DNA of 45,507 nt. Origin: a virus. Under the pieces are notes generated by a model. It worked only from the letters and a program-made list of their open reading frames with translations. It ran no database searches and was not told the DNA's origin. The position numbers and the translations under genes were made by a program. The stretch lies in the IMG/VR virus record IMGVR_UViG_3300027917_000072, positions 1-45,507 of that record; one strand, written 5' to 3'. The number at the start of each line of letters is the position of its first letter. Position 1 is the first letter of the stretch. This document shows positions 32,295 to 40,546 of the stretch, one piece after another.

Positions 32295-33322
32295 TGAAAA
32301 TGAAAATTAGAATGCCAAAAAAGAATAAACTCTCTGAAGCCAAGGGAGACAACCTAAAGGCTGCCGTTGAGGCAATCGAGAACGAAGGCTATGAGCACGA
32401 GGTGAGGGGGAACACCATCAAGATTCTCGATGACAATCGTCAGGATGCTTTTGATAAAATGCAAGACATCCTCAGTCGTATGGGCTTTGAGCACGATCCT
32501 TTGAGGGGCGGATCCCTTGGTAGATTGCAAAAGCTGGACCGCACAGATGGAAATGTGTATGTTCTTTTCAAACCAAAGTCCAGAACCCGCGCAGCAACAG
32601 CAGGTATGGACTATGAAGAAAAGCTTGCAACAGCAGCAAAAGAACTGGGTCTTGAAGCCGCCACCGCTGGTGCCGGACATGGCTCTGATCTTACGTTGAC
32701 TGGCGACAAAGGGGAAATGAAAATAGAAGTCAAAACCACACTCGGTGCTGATTTCGGACAATTCACAGCACAATATGACCCAGCATCTGGAACTTGGGAA
32801 ACGAGAAAGACAAAGCAATTCTTAAAGAACGCAGAGATATTCCAGCCACTTTTCGATGATTATCTTGTTGACTACCTTAATCAGAACTGTAAGCTTCCTG
32901 TTGGTGATCCAAGGCTTCAAGTAAGCAAACGCGATAGGATTTATGGTATCCGTCCTTCCTTGACTACTGGCGAGTTAAAAAGAGAACTTGATAACGAATG
33001 GTTTGACGGAAAGTCAGATTACAAAGTTGCTTTCGACTTTGATAGGATTGACAACTATTATGCTGACAAGGGAGATGAGTACATTCAAGTAGGAAAGAAA
33101 GGTTTATATGCTCTTACTCCCGAAGCAGCAGCAAAGCTGGACGTTCCGCTCTTTTCTGAGTCTGGCTTGGGTTCTTATATGAGATTTAGAATCAAGCCTC
33201 ATGCCGGAAGAAATGGTCGCATGAGCTTTACTGTGGCTGTAAAGCTGCTCGGAAAACTGCAACCATCAAACATGTCTCTGAATAATCCAGAAGACATTCA
33301 AAAAATAAAAAACATTTTATAG
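32294..33322 (+). CDS. Putative PD-(D/E)XK nuclease paired with Dam
   Basis: The start chosen is the ATG overlapping the dam stop (GTGATGA at 32291-32297); another ATG is at 32300. The 342-residue protein has, about residues 104-155, MDYEEKLATAAKELG, GSDLTLTGDKGEM and KIEVKTT. This is the Glu ... Asp(132) ... Glu(145)-x-Lys(147) layout of PD-(D/E)XK nucleases, with the first Glu on the preceding helix. An N-terminal ~95-residue alpha/beta region could bind DNA. The C-terminal half is mixed with no motif I know. Tight coupling to a methylase suggests a restriction-modification-like pair or a nuclease against unmethylated host or rival phage DNA; specificity is unknown. Confidence 0.66.
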   Translation: MKMKIRMPKKNKLSEAKGDNLKAAVEAIENEGYEHEVRGNTIKILDDNRQDAFDKMQDILSRMGFEHDPLRGGSLGRLQKLDRTDGNVYVLFKPKSRTRAATAGMDYEEKLATAAKELGLEAATAGAGHGSDLTLTGDKGEMKIEVKTTLGADFGQFTAQYDPASGTWETRKTKQFLKNAEIFQPLFDDYLVDYLNQNCKLPVGDPRLQVSKRDRIYGIRPSLTTGELKRELDNEWFDGKSDYKVAFDFDRIDNYYADKGDEYIQVGKKGLYALTPEAAAKLDVPLFSESGLGSYMRFRIKPHAGRNGRMSFTVAVKLLGKLQPSNMSLNNPEDIQKIKNIL

Positions 33323-33324
33323 CT

Positions 33325-33352
33325 TGACATTTGGGTTAAGCTTGTTATAATA
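33325..33352 (+). promoter_or_regulatory. Consensus sigma70 promoter for uvsX
   Basis: TTGACA (33325-33330), 16-bp spacer, TATAAT (33347-33352): both hexamers match consensus. It lies in the intergenic gap right after the nuclease stop and 22 bases before the uvsX ATG, so it can drive the recombinase gene directly with a short leader. Confidence 0.82.
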
Positions 33353-33373
33353 TACACCAACTTGGAGAAATGA

Positions 33374-34510
33374 ATGGCAAAAGCAAAGGCAGGCAAGCTT
33401 TCACTTGCTGATATACAAAAGAACATCAATAAAAAAGCGGGTATGAATGTCGCTCACAATTTGAACGAGGCAAACCCAACAGAAGTGAAGCAATGGATTC
33501 CAACTGGCTCTCGCTGGCTTGATTCAATTATTTGTAAAGGTCAATATGCAGGAGTTCCAGTCGGAAAGATTGTAGAAATCGCAGGCTTGGAAGCAACCGG
33601 AAAGTCTTATATGGCTGCGCAAATTGCCGCCAATGCTCAAAAGCAAGGAATAGATGTTGTCTACTTTGACTCCGAATCAGCTATTGATCCTAGTTTTCTG
33701 GAACGAGCAGGCTGCAATCTAGACAACCTGCTTTACATCCAGGCAAAGTCTGTTGAATTTGTTCTTGAGACGATTGATGATCTTTTGAAAGTTGATAACC
33801 AGTTCCTGTTTGTTTGGGATTCCTTGGCTCTAACTCCAGTTGAACAAGAAGTCCAAGGCGACTTTGATCCTATGTCTCAGATGGCAATGAAGGCTCGTGT
33901 TCTTGCTCGTGCGATGTCTAAGCTTACAATCAACATCGCCAACAAGCAAGCTACTTTGCTCGTCCTGAATCAATTGAAGACAAACATTACCAGGGTTGCC
34001 GCAGAGGCAATGACAACACCATACGTCACTCCTGGCGGAAAAGCTATGGCTTATGCTTATTCTTTGCGAATCTGGCTTACTGGTCGAAAAGCAAAAGCAA
34101 GTTATGTGCTAGATGATAATGGTTTCCGCATCGGCTCGGAAGTCAAGGTCAAGCTAGAAAAGTCTCGCTTTGGAACGGCTGGTCGTCAGTGCAACTTCCG
34201 TATTCTCTGGGGGACTGATGATGCCGCAATCCAAGATGATGAATCTCTTTTTGACGCAGTGAAGGGTTCGAGCAATATTCTTCAATCTGGTGCTTGGTAT
34301 ACACTAGTTCACGATGACGGGCAGGAAGAAAAGTTCCAAGCCACTAAATGGGTTGAAAAGATGCATGATGATAAGTTCCGACAACGTGTTTATCAAATTA
34401 TGGACGAAGAGGTCATCATGAAGTTCCATACTCGTGAAGGAAACGCAGAAGACTTCTATGATAACGATGACGATGCTCAAGTCGAAGAAAATACTTTTGC
34501 TGTTGAATAA
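33374..34510 (+). CDS. uvsX: RecA-family recombinase (UvsX-like)
   Basis: The 378-residue ATPase has Walker A GLEATGKS (71-78), VVYFDSESAIDP after it, Walker B-type FLFVWDSLALTP (about 144-155), a LLVLNQLKTNI L2-region element (about 195-206) and PYVTPGGKAMAYAYS. A very acidic C-terminal tail (YDNDDDAQVEEN) is typical of phage UvsX/RecA. It catalyses strand exchange for recombination-dependent replication, working with the SSB and helicase encoded nearby. It starts after GGAG at 33364-33367 and has its own promoter. Confidence 0.93.
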   Translation: MAKAKAGKLSLADIQKNINKKAGMNVAHNLNEANPTEVKQWIPTGSRWLDSIICKGQYAGVPVGKIVEIAGLEATGKSYMAAQIAANAQKQGIDVVYFDSESAIDPSFLERAGCNLDNLLYIQAKSVEFVLETIDDLLKVDNQFLFVWDSLALTPVEQEVQGDFDPMSQMAMKARVLARAMSKLTINIANKQATLLVLNQLKTNITRVAAEAMTTPYVTPGGKAMAYAYSLRIWLTGRKAKASYVLDDNGFRIGSEVKVKLEKSRFGTAGRQCNFRILWGTDDAAIQDDESLFDAVKGSSNILQSGAWYTLVHDDGQEEKFQATKWVEKMHDDKFRQRVYQIMDEEVIMKFHTREGNAEDFYDNDDDAQVEENTFAVE

Positions 34511-34527
34511 AAACGAAAGCTTATCGT

Positions 34528-34534
34528 CTACTTA
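34528..34534 (+). promoter_or_regulatory. CTACTTA element upstream of the secreted PR-rich protein gene
   Basis: CTACTTA lies 27 bases before the ATG at 34555, with AAAAGGAG in between. It is the clearest copy of this element in the replication half, suggesting the secreted protein may be expressed with late genes rather than with replication genes. Confidence 0.35.
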
Positions 34535-34554
34535 GGAAAAAGGAGCGAACGCTT

Positions 34555-34983
34555 ATGTTGACCAAGATTTTTACAATGATTATTTTCCTGCTGATGTCCT
34601 CTGTGGCAAGTGCCCACGGACCAACTGGACACCGACATATCCAGCAGCACGTTCAGTGCGATGAACGTTTTATTCATATTCCTGGTCAATACGATACTTT
34701 CGGTCGCTGGATTCCAGGAACAACTTTCTACGGAATTCAATGCTGGGACTCGATGGGGAATATCATTTCTCAAACCCCAATCACCAGACCTGCTGTTCGC
34801 CAGCCTGTTTTCATTCCTCGCCGCCCACCCGTTAGGGTCGTGGTGGTTCCGAGAGTCAGGATTCCTCCTGTTGTTCGCCGTCCTCCTGTCCGTCCTCCTG
34901 TCCGTCGATCTCCACCTCCCCGAACTCGACGAGCACCGCCACCTCGGCATCGAAGAACAACTCCGCGAACAAACCGCCGATAA
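34555..34983 (+). CDS. Secreted proline/arginine-rich protein
   Basis: The 142-residue protein has a clean signal peptide (MLTKIFTMIIFLLMSSVASA, likely cut before HGPTGHRH). A small domain with two cysteines (CDERFIHIPGQYD, IQCWD) occupies about 21-75. The last ~70 residues are almost only Pro, Arg, Val and Thr (RRPPVR, RPPVRRSPPPR units). AAAAGGAG precedes the ATG. A longer-looking open frame in another phase at 34610 was rejected because it lacks a ribosome site. The cationic tail could bind outer-membrane LPS, peptidoglycan or nucleic acid in the periplasm; a role in lysis, envelope remodelling or superinfection control is a guess. No family recognised. Confidence 0.75.
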   Translation: MLTKIFTMIIFLLMSSVASAHGPTGHRHIQQHVQCDERFIHIPGQYDTFGRWIPGTTFYGIQCWDSMGNIISQTPITRPAVRQPVFIPRRPPVRVVVVPRVRIPPVVRRPPVRPPVRRSPPPRTRRAPPPRHRRTTPRTNRR

Positions 34984-35019
34984 GAAGCTTTTTTAGGATT
35001 CCTCATACTATTTGTTAGT

Positions 35020-35670
35020 ATGGGGAGTCAATCGTCAAAAGCAAAATATGAAAAGATGGTTTCTGAGTTGGGATACCTTGAAGCTGACTTAGAGTATCAC
35101 CAGGCTATTATGAACGAAAGCCAAATAGCTTTTGAGGAAGCCCTCGATGAAACAGCGAAAAAGAAAGGTGTTAATCTAAACAGAGGTAAGCCAAAGTCAA
35201 AGAAAGGTCCACCTCCTCAGAGAAGCACCAAGAAGAACAAGAAGAAGAAACCAAGAAAGAAAACAAAAGATCTTTACAAGAAGATCGCAAGTGCTGCTCA
35301 CCCAGACAAGCTTCTTGATTGCTCTGATGAGGAAAGAGAAAGAAAGAAAAAGCTTTTTGTGGAGGCTTCCAAGGCACTTGAAGAAGACATGGTTTTGACT
35401 CTCCACAGACTTGCCAAAGAAGTTGGCATTGATCCGGGTGACCTTGACGATGAAGACCTTGAAATGTTTAAAGTTCAAATCGAAGAACTAAAAACAAAAA
35501 TTTCACAACTAGAGTCAACTTGGATATGGGCTTGGATCAACGCCGAAGAAGAGCAACAGAAAGACCACATCATAGAGAAATTTTTAGAATCACTCTTGAC
35601 AGCACAGCAACAAGAAGATAAGATAGAAGAACACGGAGAAGAAGATGAAGAAGAGGCTGCTGGTAATTGA
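35020..35670 (+). CDS. J-domain-like protein
   Basis: The 216-residue protein has an N-terminal coiled coil (about 5-45), then a Lys/Pro-rich basic linker (about 52-82). A J-domain-like segment around 84-130 follows: DLYKKIASAAHPDKL carries the HPD tripeptide (94-96) that stimulates Hsp70/DnaK ATPase. A long acidic helix ends in EEDEEEA. It could recruit host DnaK for replication-complex or capsid assembly. Its 3' end overlaps the exonuclease gene by 26 bases. The J-domain lacks the G/F-rich and zinc-finger parts of DnaJ, so it would be a type III J-protein. Confidence 0.72.
   Translation: MGSQSSKAKYEKMVSELGYLEADLEYHQAIMNESQIAFEEALDETAKKKGVNLNRGKPKSKKGPPPQRSTKKNKKKKPRKKTKDLYKKIASAAHPDKLLDCSDEERERKKKLFVEASKALEEDMVLTLHRLAKEVGIDPGDLDDEDLEMFKVQIEELKTKISQLESTWIWAWINAEEEQQKDHIIEKFLESLLTAQQQEDKIEEHGEEDEEEAAGN
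35596..35624 (+). promoter_or_regulatory. Sigma70-like promoter upstream of the 5'-3' exonuclease gene
   Basis: TTGACA (35596-35601), 17-bp spacer, TAAGAT (35619-35624), inside the end of the J-domain gene and 20 bases before the exonuclease ATG. The same hexamers and spacing occur at 29342. Confidence 0.4.
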
Positions 35671-36604
35671 TGCTCTTAATGCTTATTTCAGGGCTTACAT
35701 CGTAAATCCCAGTCTTTCTACCAGCGGTCATCCAATTGGCGGCTACAAGGGCTTTATTGGCATCTTACAGAAGCTTTGTAGAGAGATGCGACCTGATGAG
35801 ATTGTTATTGCTTGGGACGGCGCTGGGGGCTCTGCGAGAAGAAAAACCGTCAATAAGAACTACAAAGAAGGCAGAAAACCCATTCGTCTCAATCGTGGGG
35901 TGAAGAATCTCACAGAAGACCAAGAGATGCACAACAAGGTCTGGCAACAACAGAGGCTCATGGAGATGCTTAACTATTGTCCAGTAATCCAGTTAATGGC
36001 TGACGGCACAGAAGCAGACGATATTATTTCTTATGTCTGTCAACATCACAAATATGAGGGTTGGCAAAAGATTATCGTATCCAGTGACAAAGACTTCTTC
36101 CAGCTTTGTGACGATGAAACAGTCATCTACAGACCAATTCAGAAAACCTTTGTGAACAAGCCAAGGATTATTGAAGAGTTCGGTATCCATCCGGAAAACT
36201 TTGCCCTTGCTCGTGCTATCGCCGGAGACGCCTCTGATAATCTTGAGGGAGTTTCTGGCGTTGGTCTGAAGACAATTTCCAAAAGAATGCCCTTCTTTGT
36301 TGATGAAGAGCAGGTGACATTTGATAAGTTGTTCGAGCATTGTAAGAACGATAACACAAAATTAAAAGCCTTTACCTCCATTGTGGAATCCGAAAAGATC
36401 ATAAAAGAAAACTACAAAATCATGCAGTTGTATACACCAAGCATCTCTGTTGACGGAACAATGAGAATTGATTACGCACTTGAAAACTTTGAACCAGAAC
36501 TTAACAAAACAGAAATTATTGCAAGAATACAGAAAGATGGCTTCGACAAATACAACTTCGATGACCTCTTTGCGACCTTCAAAAGAATCATAAAAAATCA
36601 TTGA
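35645..36604 (+). CDS. 5'-3' exonuclease / flap endonuclease (FEN family)
   Basis: The 319-residue protein matches the Pol I N-terminal nuclease / T4 RNase H family. LLVIDALNAYFRAY holds the first metal Asp; DEIVIAWDG and YKEGRKP follow; GTEADDIISYV gives the second acidic cluster; KIIVSSDKDFFQLC gives the third. AIAGDASDNLEGVSGVGLKT holds the helix-hairpin-helix with its metal Asp pair. It removes RNA primers and flaps from the lagging strand. It is encoded apart from the family A polymerase (28487), so this phage splits functions that bacterial Pol I holds in one chain. Confidence 0.92.
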   Translation: MKKRLLVIDALNAYFRAYIVNPSLSTSGHPIGGYKGFIGILQKLCREMRPDEIVIAWDGAGGSARRKTVNKNYKEGRKPIRLNRGVKNLTEDQEMHNKVWQQQRLMEMLNYCPVIQLMADGTEADDIISYVCQHHKYEGWQKIIVSSDKDFFQLCDDETVIYRPIQKTFVNKPRIIEEFGIHPENFALARAIAGDASDNLEGVSGVGLKTISKRMPFFVDEEQVTFDKLFEHCKNDNTKLKAFTSIVESEKIIKENYKIMQLYTPSISVDGTMRIDYALENFEPELNKTEIIARIQKDGFDKYNFDDLFATFKRIIKNH

Positions 36605-36629
36605 CAGAGCAAAATAATCGTGTTATATT
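36601..36629 (+). promoter_or_regulatory. Sigma70-like promoter for the helicase gene
   Basis: TTGACA (36601-36606), 17-bp spacer, TATATT (36624-36629), overlapping the exonuclease stop codon and 20 bases before the helicase ATG at 36650. It is the only intergenic gap in this stretch, which supports it as a real promoter. Confidence 0.72.
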
Positions 36630-36649
36630 ATTGAGCACTTGGAGCATAG

Positions 36650-38005
36650 ATGTCAAAAGAAGACTTTAGCCAATATGGAAAAAGTTTTCAAGAAAGCTTA
36701 TGTCATTTGATTTTGTTAGATCGTCCGTTCGCGGACCAGATCTTTGAAGTAATGGACATCAACTTCCTTGAACTAAAATACCTTCAGACTTTTGTTGAGC
36801 TTGTGGTGAACTATAGAGAGAAGTTCTCTGTTCACCCTTCTCAAGAAATTATGAAGTCAGTCCTGAGAACACAACTTGAGAAATACCCAGAGGCTATCCA
36901 AGAACAAGTTCGCCATTACTTCGCGAGGATTCACAAGTCTGACCCAGCAGATACTGAATACATCAAGCACACTTCTCTTGACTTTTGTAGGAAGCAGAAA
37001 CTCAAAGAAGCAATGCTCAAGTCTGTGAAGCTCTTGAAGAAATCTTCTTTCGATGAAATCTCAGATGTAATCAATAAGGCTCTTATTCTTGGTTCTAATT
37101 CTGATCTTGGTTATGATTATATCAAGGACTTTGAGAAAAGATTCGAGTTCAAATCCAGAGATCCAATCTCAACAGGATGGCCGGAAGTCGATGCCATTAC
37201 TCATCAGGGACTCGGAAAGGGCGAACTTGGTGTTGTTATTGCCCCAACTGGTGCCGGTAAATCCATGGCACTTGTTCATCTTGGTGCCCAAGCGGTCAAG
37301 GCAGGAAAGAATGTAGTTTATTATACGCTAGAACTATCAGAAACCGTGATTGGTTCTCGTTTTGATAGCTGCATTACAAAAGTGCCACTTAATGATTTGA
37401 GGATGTTTAAGGAAGAGATCTACGAAAAGGTCCAAATGATCGAAGGTAAGCTGATTGTCAAAGAGTATCCAACCAAGTCAGCCAGCACAAATACTCTGAA
37501 AGCACACCTCGAAAAGTTAAAAAATAGAGATTTTAAGCCCGATATGATTCTCGTTGACTATGGAGATTTATTACGTCCTTCTTCAAATTTAAGGGAGAAA
37601 AGGCATGAGTTGGAGACTATTTACGAACAGCTTCGTGGCTTAGCGCAAGAGTTTGAATGCTGCATTTGGACTGCCTCGCAAACAAACAGATCAGGGCTAA
37701 ACGCGGAAGTTATTACGATGGAATCAATTAGCGAGGCATTCAATAAGTGTTTTGTAGCAGACTTTATCTTTTCAATTTCAAGAACTCCAGAGGACAAGAA
37801 GTTGGACACAGGTAGGATCTTCATAGCAAAGAATAGAAACGGCGCAGATGGTATCGTCTTTCCAATCAAGATGAGCACCAGAAACGTCTCTATCGAAGTT
37901 TTGGCTTCCACAGGCGAAAGCATAGGGGAAATCCAACAGGATGCCAAGAAGAGACAAGAGAAAAAATTAGTTGAACTTTACAGAAAGAATAAAAAGGGGA
38001 AATAA
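36650..38005 (+). CDS. 41: Replicative DNA helicase (DnaB / T4 gp41-like)
   Basis: A 451-residue RecA-fold hexameric helicase. An N-terminal helical domain (about 1-140) precedes Walker A APTGAGKS (198-205). VVYYTLELSETVIGSRFD and Walker B DMILVDYGDLLRPSS lie in the ATPase core. Motif 3 is CCIWTASQTNRSG, and FIAKNRNGADGIVFPIKMS forms the C-terminal region with the arginine-finger area. It unwinds the fork 5'-3' on the lagging strand and would work with the DnaE polymerase and the gp32-like SSB. No primase is recognisable in the window. A promoter lies directly upstream. Confidence 0.92.
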   Translation: MSKEDFSQYGKSFQESLCHLILLDRPFADQIFEVMDINFLELKYLQTFVELVVNYREKFSVHPSQEIMKSVLRTQLEKYPEAIQEQVRHYFARIHKSDPADTEYIKHTSLDFCRKQKLKEAMLKSVKLLKKSSFDEISDVINKALILGSNSDLGYDYIKDFEKRFEFKSRDPISTGWPEVDAITHQGLGKGELGVVIAPTGAGKSMALVHLGAQAVKAGKNVVYYTLELSETVIGSRFDSCITKVPLNDLRMFKEEIYEKVQMIEGKLIVKEYPTKSASTNTLKAHLEKLKNRDFKPDMILVDYGDLLRPSSNLREKRHELETIYEQLRGLAQEFECCIWTASQTNRSGLNAEVITMESISEAFNKCFVADFIFSISRTPEDKKLDTGRIFIAKNRNGADGIVFPIKMSTRNVSIEVLASTGESIGEIQQDAKKRQEKKLVELYRKNKKGK

Positions 38006-38006
38006 T

Positions 38007-40250
38007 ATGTCAATCAGTACGCTTCAGGAATATACAAGAATCGCAAAGTACGCAAAGTACTTGCCGGATATGCAGAGACGAGAAACTTGGAAGGAACAGG
38101 TTAATCGTGTTTTCGATATGCATAGGGAACAGTTCGCCGATATCGAAGGTATCGAGCAGTATATTGCAGAAGCAGAAGCCGCTGTTATGAGAAAGGAAGT
38201 GCTTGGCTCCCAGCGCATCCTTCAGTTCGGCGGTAAGCCAATCTTCAAGCACAATGCTCGTGTTTATAACTGTGGCTTTGGTCACATCAATCGAGTCCGC
38301 GCATTTCAAGAGTTGATGTATCTTTTGCTTTGTGGCTGCGGTATTGGATTCTCTGTTCAGGAGCATCACGTAGCTCAGCTTCCTCACATTCAAAGAGTCG
38401 ATAAGTCCGATACGGCAACTTTCGTCGTTCCAGACACAATTGAAGGCTGGGCTGATGCTATTGGTGTCGTTATGACAAGTTACCTTGGAGACAATCCAGA
38501 CTTCCAAGAGTATTATGGAAAGAGTGTTACGATTGATTACTCTCAGATTCGTCCCGAAGGTGCCCCACTTTCCTCCGGGACAAAGGCTCCTGGACCGGAA
38601 GGACTCCGCCGCTCCATCGAAAAGATTCGTGAAGTTCTCGAAAGGAGAGTTGGCACACAAGAGACTACCCCAATCCGACCAATTGATGTCTACGATGTCA
38701 TTATGCACGCCGCTGATGCTGTTATTTCGGGTGGTGTTCGTCGTTCAGCCACCATCGCACTCTTCTCCCCAGAAGACGAAGAAATGGCTACAGCGAAGAC
38801 TGGTGCTTGGTTTATGGAGAATCCTCAACGTGGTCGCTCCAACAACAGTGCTCTCTTGGTTCGTAACAAGACAACAAAGGCGCAATTCGATAAGCTTATG
38901 AAGAGTGTTCGTGAGTTTGGTGAACCTGGATTTGTTTGGGCAGAAAGCACTGAGATGGGCTTCAATCCTTGTGTTGAAATCGGTCTTTATCCTGTCGATG
39001 TTGAAACAGGAAAGTCTGGCTGGCAGTTCTGTAACCTTGCAGAGATCAACGGTAAGAAGGCAAACACACCAGAAAAGTTCTATGATGCTTGTCGTGCTGC
39101 TTCTATCATTGGAACTCTTCAAGCAGCTTACACAAACTTCCCTTATGTTGGCGAGACAACAGAGAACATTACTCGCCGTGAAGCACTACTCGGAGTTTCT
39201 GTTACAGGATTGATGGATAACCCTGATGTTCTTTTTGACGCCGATGTTCAAAAGCAAGGAGCGGAGATTGTAAAGCAAACCAATGCTCACATTGCTGACA
39301 TCCTCGGCATTAATCACGCAGCAAGAACCACTTGTGTCAAGCCAGCGGGCTCTACAAGTTGTATTCTCGGAACGGCTTCTGGTATTCACCCACACCATGC
39401 TAAGCGATACTTCCGCCGAGTTCAAGCAAACGTTCAAGAAAACCCAGTCCAACACTTCAAGCAGTTCAACCCACGAGCAGTTGAACAGTCTGTTTGGGAT
39501 CCAAATGGAGTCACAGAAGTCATCACTTTCCTTTGTGAAGTTCCAGTTGGAGCAAAGACAAAGAATCAAATTGATGCTCATAAGCTTCTTGAAAGTGTTA
39601 AGCACACTCAACAGAACTGGGTTCTTAACGGAACGAATAAGGAACTCTGTGCTCAGCCATGGCTCTCTCATAACGTTTCCAACACCATTCATGTCCGTGA
39701 AGACGAATGGGAATCTGTTGCGGACTACATTTATGAAAACCGCGCACACTTCGCAGGCATCTCTCTTCTTCCAGCATCTGGTGATAAGGACTATCCACAG
39801 GCTCCATTCTGTGCTGTTCCTTATCCAACAGACATCTTGAGAGAATACGGAGCAGGATCTTTCTTCGCCTCTGGAATCATCGAGCAAGCTCTCGCAGCAT
39901 TTGACGGAAACCTTTGGGAAGCATCCAGTTGTCTTCTTGGTATGGGGCAACCAATCGAGGAACTTTCTCCAATCCGCCGTGATTGGGTTACAGCAGCCAT
40001 TAAGTTTGCCGATAGCCACTTCGAGGGTAACACAAGAAAGATGACTTACTGCTTGAAGGATGTCTACAACCTTAAACTCTGGGAAAAGCTTTCTCAGGAA
40101 TACCAAGATGTTGATTGGACTCTTATGACTGAAGAAGATGACCAGGTAGACTTTCAACAAGAATCTGCTTGCGCAGGTGGAGCTTGCGAGTTACCTGCTG
40201 AATATCTTGAGGCAATTAGGTCCGAGACAATCCAAGAAGAAACTATTTAA
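38007..40250 (+). CDS. nrdJ: Class II (adenosylcobalamin-dependent) ribonucleotide reductase
   Basis: The ATG at 38007 follows AAAAGGGG at 37992-37999; an earlier in-frame codon overlaps the helicase gene and lacks a site. The 747-residue protein matches the monomeric B12-dependent RTPR type: YNCGFGHINRVRAFQE (active-site Cys), LLCGCGIGFSVQ, GGVRRSATIALFS, NPCVEIGLYP and WQFCNLAEI (thiyl-radical and partner Cys), and PAGSTSCILGTASGIHPHH. A C-terminal CAGGACEL pair with C-x4-C spacing serves as in L. leichmannii RTPR. It makes dNTPs without oxygen or a small subunit but depends on host cobalamin. Confidence 0.93.
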   Translation: MSISTLQEYTRIAKYAKYLPDMQRRETWKEQVNRVFDMHREQFADIEGIEQYIAEAEAAVMRKEVLGSQRILQFGGKPIFKHNARVYNCGFGHINRVRAFQELMYLLLCGCGIGFSVQEHHVAQLPHIQRVDKSDTATFVVPDTIEGWADAIGVVMTSYLGDNPDFQEYYGKSVTIDYSQIRPEGAPLSSGTKAPGPEGLRRSIEKIREVLERRVGTQETTPIRPIDVYDVIMHAADAVISGGVRRSATIALFSPEDEEMATAKTGAWFMENPQRGRSNNSALLVRNKTTKAQFDKLMKSVREFGEPGFVWAESTEMGFNPCVEIGLYPVDVETGKSGWQFCNLAEINGKKANTPEKFYDACRAASIIGTLQAAYTNFPYVGETTENITRREALLGVSVTGLMDNPDVLFDADVQKQGAEIVKQTNAHIADILGINHAARTTCVKPAGSTSCILGTASGIHPHHAKRYFRRVQANVQENPVQHFKQFNPRAVEQSVWDPNGVTEVITFLCEVPVGAKTKNQIDAHKLLESVKHTQQNWVLNGTNKELCAQPWLSHNVSNTIHVREDEWESVADYIYENRAHFAGISLLPASGDKDYPQAPFCAVPYPTDILREYGAGSFFASGIIEQALAAFDGNLWEASSCLLGMGQPIEELSPIRRDWVTAAIKFADSHFEGNTRKMTYCLKDVYNLKLWEKLSQEYQDVDWTLMTEEDDQVDFQQESACAGGACELPAEYLEAIRSETIQEETI

Positions 40251-40265
40251 TATCAGGAGTGCAAA

Positions 40266-40544
40266 ATGAATCCATTTATTCCATGTAATCGCTATGTCCT
40301 TATTGAACGCGGAGTTCAGAATAAGAGGCAAAGTTTAATTGAACTGCCGGAAGATGCCTTCCCAGACCAGACTCACGAAAGAGTTATGATCACGGGCGTA
40401 TCTTCGGGTACCCGCCCACCAATCTCGCCAGGCAACCAGGCAGTTGTTCTTTCTCATATGATTGAGGAAGTTGAGTTTGAGGGTGAAAAGCTTAACTTGA
40501 TTCTGGAAAACCACATTCTTGGTATCTTCGAAAAGGAAGTTTGA
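40266..40544 (+). CDS. GroES-like co-chaperonin (T4 gp31 analogue)
   Basis: The 92-residue protein begins NPFIPCNRYVLIERGV and has a KRQSLIELPEDAF segment in the place of the GroES mobile loop. A beta-barrel pattern (VMITGVSSGTRPPISPGNQAVVLSHM, with GD replaced by GN) and the typical ending LILENHILGIFEKEV (compare ..E.DILAI.) follow. Phage co-chaperonins replace host GroES on GroEL so that the large capsid protein can fold. It is placed behind the RNR gene with CAGGAG at 40254-40259. Sequence is divergent but length and order of elements fit GroES well. Confidence 0.8.
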   Translation: MNPFIPCNRYVLIERGVQNKRQSLIELPEDAFPDQTHERVMITGVSSGTRPPISPGNQAVVLSHMIEEVEFEGEKLNLILENHILGIFEKEV

Positions 40545-40546
40545 CA

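Noticed and set aside
34610-34996. Alternative + strand frame overlapping the secreted PR-rich gene
   Set aside because: No ribosome site, whereas the 34555 frame has AAAAGGAG and a clean signal peptide.
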